The notes beneath the pieces were generated by a model, which worked only from the letters and a program-made list of their open reading frames with translations, had not been told where the DNA came from and ran no database searches. Positions 14,830 to 18,832 of a stretch of 18,832 nucleotides of DNA are shown here, piece after piece; the stretch's first letter is position 1, and the number at the start of each line of letters is the position of its first letter. Source of the DNA: an uncultured Lachnospiraceae bacterium. Its GTDB lineage: Bacteria; Bacillota; Clostridia; Lachnospirales; Lachnospiraceae. Where the stretch lies: NCBI GenBank assembly GCA_910577065.1, contig CAJTLD010000052.1, positions 1 through 18,832 of the forward strand, in the 5' to 3' direction. The position numbers were made by a program, and so were the translations under genes.

Positions 14830-15888
14830 ATGGCAAGCAGAGAGGTTAGCTTTATTGTGGATGATGAATATAAAGCATGGATAGAGAATATAAAGAACAG
14901 GATAAAGTATAGTCAGATAAAGGCTTCTGTTAAGGTGAATCATGAGATGCTCGATTTATATTGGGATATCGGCAGAGATATTGCTGCCAAGCAGAAAAAT
15001 GCGAAATGGGGAGAGGCGTTTCTTGCAACAATGAGCAAGGATTTACGAAAGACTTTTCCTAATATGTCGGGTTTTTCAGTCCAAAACTTAAAAAGCATAC
15101 GTTATTGGTACAAATTTTATAATTCCGATGAAAATGGCTTACAGCCTGTAAGCCAAATGGAATTAATTGAAAAAATAATCAAATCTATTCCGTGGGGACA
15201 TAATCAAAGGATTATGTATAAGTGTAAAAATATTGCGGAAGCATTATTTTATGCGCAGAAAACGATGGATAACGGTTGGAGCAGAACTGTTTTAGAGCAT
15301 CAAATAGATAGCGGTCTATATAACAGACAGGGCAAAGCTATTACCAATTTTCAATTAAAATTGCCAGAGCCGCAGTCTGATTTGGCTGAACAAACATTGA
15401 AAAATCCATACAATTTTGACTTTCTGGCTTTGAGAGAAAAATATGACGAAAAAGAATTGGAAGATGCCCTTATCAATCAAATTACTCAATTTCTACTGGA
15501 ACTGGGCACAGGTTTTTCGTATGTTGGCAGGCAAATACATTTGCATGTCGGCGAAAGTGATTTTTATATGGATTTACTTTTTTATCATGTCCGCCTTCAT
15601 TGTTATGTTGTCGTGGAACTAAAAACGGAAAAATTTAAGCCAGAATTTGCAGGTAAATTAAATTTCTATGTCACTGCTGTTAATAAACAGATAAAAACAG
15701 AACAGGATAATCCAACAATAGGTATTCTTATATGTAAGGATAAAGACGACGTCGTTGCTGAGTATGCGCTTGATGATATTTCACAGCCAATCGGGATTGC
15801 AGAATATGAATTGACAAAGGTACTTCGTGAAGAATTTAAAAGTAGTCTGCCGACAGTGGAAGAAATAGAGAATGAACTGTCTGAATAA
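14830..15888 (+). CDS. DUF1016/YhcG-family PD-(D/E)XK nuclease domain protein
   Basis: 352 residues, the usual family size. The N-terminal DUF1016 helical domain (about 15-170) shows NHEMLDLYWDIGRDIA, FPNMSGFSVQNLKSIRYWYK, PWGHNQRIMYK and WSRTVLEHQI. The C-terminal PD-(D/E)XK domain (about 195-340) shows ELGTGFSYVGRQ, D248 in DFYMDLLFYH and E263/K265 in VVELKTEKFKPEFAGKLNFY, so the catalytic core looks complete. Family members are found beside restriction-modification loci and on mobile elements; a defence or mobile-DNA role is inferred rather than proven. Start ATG with GGAGG 9 bases upstream. It is AT-rich compared with the core genes to the left. A broken HNH endonuclease gene follows on the same strand. 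Confidence 0.92.
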   Translation: MASREVSFIVDDEYKAWIENIKNRIKYSQIKASVKVNHEMLDLYWDIGRDIAAKQKNAKWGEAFLATMSKDLRKTFPNMSGFSVQNLKSIRYWYKFYNSDENGLQPVSQMELIEKIIKSIPWGHNQRIMYKCKNIAEALFYAQKTMDNGWSRTVLEHQIDSGLYNRQGKAITNFQLKLPEPQSDLAEQTLKNPYNFDFLALREKYDEKELEDALINQITQFLLELGTGFSYVGRQIHLHVGESDFYMDLLFYHVRLHCYVVVELKTEKFKPEFAGKLNFYVTAVNKQIKTEQDNPTIGILICKDKDDVVAEYALDDISQPIGIAEYELTKVLREEFKSSLPTVEEIENELSE

Positions 15889-15939
15889 ATTTGCTTATAG
15901 GTTGTAAGCTATGTTCTTGTAGAAAGCACAGGTAAATTT

Positions 15940-16987
15940 ATGGATTTTTGGGACGGATTTCATATTGATGATGCATACTTTGAAAAGGATAAATTTTTTG
16001 AAGCTAAAACAAATATAAAAAGAAAAAGAATTTTAAGTTATTTTGGATTGCCAGATTCAGAAGAAAGAATCGTATATTATTAAGGCACTGGCATCATGAT
16101 AGTGTTTTTAGATTACTGGGATTATAATTCAAAAATTGATTTATGGGAAAATGGAAAAACACTTCATCTTCGTGGAACAAAAGAATATGATTTAGAAAAT
16201 GATATAAATAATTTAAATATTAAGGACAATGCTTTATATTTTTTAGACAGAAACGATATTGCGGTACATCTTTTTTGGGCTGAGGAAAAAGATAAATATA
16301 GATATGGTCATGTTATGGTTCCTCAAAATAGGCCTTACCAGATACAAGAACTTAGTGAAAATAAAACTTTAAAGTTTGTTTGGATATTTCCTCTTTTGCC
16401 AGTAGATGTATCATATAAGATGGAGGATAAATATTCTTTTTATGGAGCAAATAAAATTAAAGGGTATAGTAAAAAGTTTATAAAAAAACAGGCAGAGGAG
16501 ATTGGACGTAATGATATAGAAGATACATTGATGATAAAAGATATTAGCAATATCACATTTGACTTAAATTTGCGGAGTTTTGAAAATACAAGTGAAAGAC
16601 CTAAACTGAAACAGCAGCCAAAGGAAATTAACGGTATTTTTGTATATAAAAGAGATAGGACTACCGCATTTCATGCTTTGCAACTCGCAGATTTTAAATG
16701 CGAAATTTCTAAAAGAACACAAATCATTTATAAGAAAAAGTACAAATCAAAATTATACAGAGCCACATCATTTAATCCCAATGGCATATTCTGATAAATT
16801 CAAAGTGTCACTTGATGTGGAAGCAAATATTGTTTCACTATGCAGCACCTGTCATAATCACATCCATTATGGTGTTGGGGCAAAGGATTTATTAACCTCT
16901 CTCTATTATCAAAGAATAAATCGTTTGAGAGCTGTTGGACTCGACATTTCGCTGGAAGAGTTATTGCAAATGTATAATATAAAATAG
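15940..16987 (+). pseudogene. Broken gene for a probable SRA-like modified-DNA reader fused to an HNH endonuclease
   Basis: Three pieces appear to be one gene. Piece 1 (15940-16080, 47 residues, from MDFWDGFHIDD to SEERIVYY) ends at a TAA. Piece 2 (from 16084) stays in the same frame (GTGIMIVFLDYWDYNSKIDL). Its WENGKTLHLRGTKEY, ALYFLDRNDIAVHLFW and FVWIFPLLP follow the pattern of SRA/PUA-like reader domains attached to HNH nucleases, which is my inference. At four A (16711-16714) the frame slips by one base; dropping one A joins CEIS to piece 3, KEHKSFIRKSTN, then TEPHHLIPMAYSDKF and NIVSLCSTCHNHIHYG, a clear HNH fold with catalytic His and a CxxC zinc pair, ending at 16987. Piece 2 alone would start at the ATG at 16096, with no good ribosome site. 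A McrA-like enzyme against modified DNA is likely, now inactive. Confidence 0.72.
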
Positions 16988-17101
16988 TTAAAATATATCA
17001 TAAAAAATTATTGAATAAGTCTTTTGTGTTAAGAAAATCATTCAATTGTGATATTTTAGTGTATGATTTTGATATATGCTTTTAAAAATGTTATGTCTTA
17101 C

Positions 17102-17134
17102 CAAGCACTGAATTTGGTTATCCAAATTCGCTTG
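17102..17134 (+). other. Bulged hairpin of unknown role
   Basis: CAAGC plus GAATTTGG pairs with CCAAATTC plus GCTTG around a TTAT loop, 13 bp with a 3-base bulge (ACT). It lacks a following T run and is followed by GTCAGGGACATTTGCCCC. It may be a protein-binding site, a transfer-origin-like structure or part of a structured leader. Confidence 0.45.
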
Positions 17135-17172
17135 TCAGGGACATTTGCCCCTAATACCCCATAAAAAGGATG

Positions 17173-17223
17173 CAGAGCCAATAGCAAGTGGGTATCTCTC
17201 ACTGCTTACTGGCTCTGTTTTTA
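17173..17223 (+). terminator. Long terminator hairpin before the cupin gene
   Basis: CAGAGCCA and TGGCTCTG pair perfectly at the base, and an imperfect inner stem (AGCAAGTG with CACTGCTT) extends it to about 18 positions per arm around a 9-base loop (17191-17199). TTTTTATT follows. It terminates plus-strand transcription from the pseudogene side, or acts as an attenuator if the transcript starts at the preceding hairpin. Confidence 0.78.
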
Positions 17224-17317
17224 TTCCGCAATTTTTTACAATTCAAATTTTGTGCTTATTGATATGATATTAGCAGGCAGGAACACTGTCAATAAAATTT
17301 GAAAGGAAGTGCTGAGA

Positions 17318-17713
17318 ATGGATTATAAAAATCTGTTTGAAAAATTCAATGAGGGAGGAAAGTTACTTTTACCAGATGCTACGGTAGCCTTTGACGCTAT
17401 TTCGTGGTCGAAACATCCAACTTTCGAGGGTGTGGAATTAAAACATATTATCACATCCGAAAAGACAGATGAACAGTTCAGCTTCCATCTTGTGAAAATA
17501 GCCCCTAATAAAAAGATTGGCGATCATATCCACGAAAAGCAATTAGAAACACATGAAGTTATTTCTGGTGCAGGCATCTGTGTGAACAATGGAGCGAAGC
17601 TGCCCTATGAAGCAGGCGTAATTTCCATTTTTCCTATCGGAGTACCGCATGAAGTCATTGCAGGAGAAGATGGTCTTTATCTGTTTGCAAAATTTATGCC
17701 TGCATTGTGCTAA
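17318..17713 (+). CDS. Small cupin-domain protein
   Basis: 131 residues, a single cupin barrel. The first cupin motif is GDHIHEKQLETHEVISG (H70, H72 and E77 or E80 as candidate metal ligands) and the second is FPIGVPHEVIAG with H111. The substrate is unknown; such one-domain cupins may be sugar or small-molecule isomerases, dioxygenase-like proteins or binding proteins. I start at the ATG with AAGGAAG 7 bases upstream; a GTG three codons earlier overlaps that site. It converges with the AraC-type regulator gene with one base between the stop codons, so it is not in its operon, though the two often occur together and the regulator may control it. Confidence 0.87.
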   Translation: MDYKNLFEKFNEGGKLLLPDATVAFDAISWSKHPTFEGVELKHIITSEKTDEQFSFHLVKIAPNKKIGDHIHEKQLETHEVISGAGICVNNGAKLPYEAGVISIFPIGVPHEVIAGEDGLYLFAKFMPALC

Positions 17714-17714
17714 C

Positions 17715-18518
17715 TCATTCCCCAGTTTTAATTTCCTCAATATTGCCGAATGGTATAGACGTATCCTTTAGGATTGTTTGGGAAGATAATTTATAAGTCA
17801 GCGGAGGTAAGCCTACCTGCTTTTCAAATTGCTTTATGAAGTGGCTTTGGTCGCAAAAACCTGTGGACAAAGCCACTTCTGTTATTGTTTCGGCGTTGCG
17901 CATCAATCGTTGTGCCTTACGAATGCGGTTTTGAAGTTGAAACTGATGCGGTGTAAGTCCCACTTCTGCCTTAAAACTTCGGATGAAATGGTATTTACTG
18001 ATAAATGCGTTTTGAGCCATTTCTTCAATACTAACTTTGGCTTCGGGGTATAATTCCAACCGCTTTTTTAGGTTATTGATAAATGGATTTTGGCTTTCAG
18101 AGTGCCAATCTGTATAGGCGGCAAACGAGTTTAAGCAGTCCAATAATTGTAATATCTGGTACTGATTGATTCTTTCTGTATTTAAAGCATTCATTAACAG
18201 AGCCATTATGTTATGCCTTATTTTATCGGCGGAAAAGTGTGCGGCAATATTTTTATCAATACATAAACTTAGCAAAGTATAGCTGCTATGTGTTGAAATG
18301 CTATGCGGCATATATGGGCAGATGATAAAGGTCTGATTTTTTTCATAAACCTTTACATTATTATTCGCAGTAAGCACAATAGAGCCATCTAACACAATGC
18401 CGATTGTAAGCACGGAAACATGGTTATGAGTGGGATAGGATATTGTTGAATTTTCACAGAAAATCAATTCCATGCCCATATTAGAATTATATATGTAGCG
18501 TATGCTATTTGTTGCCAT
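17715..18518 (-). CDS. AraC-family transcriptional regulator with cupin-like sensor domain
   Basis: 267 residues, the normal length for the class. The N-terminal half (about 15-90) is a cupin-type ligand-binding domain (PTHNHVSVLTIGIVLDGSIV, FIICPYMPHSIS). The C-terminal part (about 160-245) has the paired helix-turn-helix motifs of AraC proteins: SIEEMAQNAFISKYHFIRSF, AEVGLTPHQFQLQNRIRKAQ, then ITEVALSTGFCDQSHFIKQF and VGLPPLTYK. It binds DNA and usually activates nearby genes in response to a small molecule; the ligand is unknown. Start ATG with AGGAAG 8 bases upstream. It lies 49 bases downstream of the HxlR-type gene on the same strand, so the two may be co-transcribed. Confidence 0.92.
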   Translation of the reverse strand: MATNSIRYIYNSNMGMELIFCENSTISYPTHNHVSVLTIGIVLDGSIVLTANNNVKVYEKNQTFIICPYMPHSISTHSSYTLLSLCIDKNIAAHFSADKIRHNIMALLMNALNTERINQYQILQLLDCLNSFAAYTDWHSESQNPFINNLKKRLELYPEAKVSIEEMAQNAFISKYHFIRSFKAEVGLTPHQFQLQNRIRKAQRLMRNAETITEVALSTGFCDQSHFIKQFEKQVGLPPLTYKLSSQTILKDTSIPFGNIEEIKTGE

Positions 18519-18567
18519 AAGTATTACTTCCTAACTATTTATGTGCCTGCCAGATAATGTGCATTAT

Positions 18568-18832
18568 TTACTCGCTGAGGTTTTCATCTCCCCATTGTTT
18601 CATATGTTCAAAAACGGGAATGAAACTTTTGCCTAAGTCAGTAAGGTTATATTCCACACGGGGAGGGACTTCTTTATAATCATAACGGGTAATGAAGCCG
18701 TCCGCTTCCAGTTCCCGAAGCTGCTTTGTCAGGCTTGATTCCGTAATGTCACCAATATGCCTGCGAAGCTCTCCAAAGCGGTGTATATCCCGAAAGGCGA
18801 TGTAATAGATAATTTCGATTTTCCATTTACCG
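18568..18832 (-). CDS. HxlR-family winged-helix regulator, 5' end outside the window
   Basis: The last 88 residues are present and the N-terminus is cut by the window edge. GKWKIEIIYYIAFRDIHRFG, ELRRHIGDITESSLTKQLRE, LEADGFITRYDYKEVPPRVE and YNLTDLGKSFIPVFEHMKQW are the continuous HxlR/MarR-like winged helix (PF01638 type), which binds DNA as a dimer and often senses reactive electrophiles or redox state; the trigger here is unknown. The missing part should be only about 15-25 residues and would include the usual N-terminal Cys, so its presence cannot be judged. It reads toward the AraC-type gene. Confidence 0.93.
   Translation of the reverse strand, partial: GKWKIEIIYYIAFRDIHRFGELRRHIGDITESSLTKQLRELEADGFITRYDYKEVPPRVEYNLTDLGKSFIPVFEHMKQWGDENLSE

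Larger units (their letters stand above)
16988..17317. other. AT-rich 330-bp spacer with two hairpins, no gene
   Basis: No credible reading frame on either strand. The first 110 bases are very AT-rich and unstructured to the eye. They are followed by a bulged hairpin (17102-17134) and a long terminator-like hairpin (17173-17217). The last 90 bases lead to the cupin gene with its ribosome site AAGGAAG; I see no convincing promoter pair there. The spacer could be the end of an integrated element or a leader with conditional termination. Confidence 0.5.

Noticed and set aside
16711..16794. Programmed frameshift in the HNH gene
   Set aside because: The slip site is a plain four-A run with no slippery heptamer, stop-codon context or downstream stem that I can see, and the same gene already has an in-frame TAA. 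Simple mutation or sequencing error is more likely.
1..18832. CRISPR array, prophage gene cluster or insertion sequence with an intact transposase
   Set aside because: I found no regularly spaced direct repeats, no phage structural genes and no complete transposase. The only mobile-element gene is the broken tnpV.

Overview
The window looks like chromosomal DNA of a Clostridia member, most probably Lachnospiraceae. The reasons are the Firmicutes-style Shine-Dalgarno sites and sigma-A promoters, the family types present (CvfB, YvyE/YigZ, a PBP1A with a Cys-rich tail, a secreted GH89 enzyme with BIG2 and BspA-like repeats, an AAA-ATPase-like/PD-(D/E)XK protein, TnpV), and the moderately GC-rich core genes. 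The genus is not resolved.

Left part (1-3013, all minus strand). A possibly frameshifted coding remnant runs off the left edge, followed by a short coiled-coil ORF. Next is a 565-residue AAA-ATPase-like/PD-(D/E)XK protein, with the 3' stump of a second copy of the same gene directly upstream. A cytidylate-kinase-like gene with its own promoter and terminator completes this part. The stump shows that this locus once held a tandem array.

Middle (3014-14195, core-like). A 95-bp imperfect palindrome separates the kinase-like gene from a 1574-residue secreted alpha-N-acetylglucosaminidase (GH89) carrying carbohydrate-binding-like, bacterial Ig-like and leucine-rich-repeat modules. This is a tool for host glycans such as mucin or heparan-type chains. 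Then comes a compact minus-strand operon: acyl-ACP thioesterase, CvfB (S1 RNA-binding) and thioredoxin reductase, closed by a strong terminator. A tRNA-Gln(CTG) gene with a consensus promoter and its own terminator precedes it. A YvyE/YigZ (IMPACT) gene and a class A penicillin-binding protein are transcribed divergently from one short intergenic region.

Right part (14196-18832, visibly AT-rich). This is an accessory island. It starts with a multiply broken tnpV (transposon-encoded protein) and its hairpin. An intact DUF1016/YhcG-type PD-(D/E)XK nuclease gene follows, with a 9-bp palindrome across its putative -10. After it lies a broken gene for a probable modified-DNA-reader (SRA-like) plus HNH endonuclease, which I reconstruct from three pieces: one in-frame TAA and one single-base frameshift. 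A structured 330-bp spacer leads to a small cupin gene convergent with an AraC-type regulator, and an HxlR-type regulator runs off the right edge.

The most notable points are the reader-HNH pseudogene beside an intact DUF1016 nuclease, the truncated tandem paralogue at 2189-2308, and the 95-bp palindrome after the GH89 gene. I did not find a clearly new, complete biological system.
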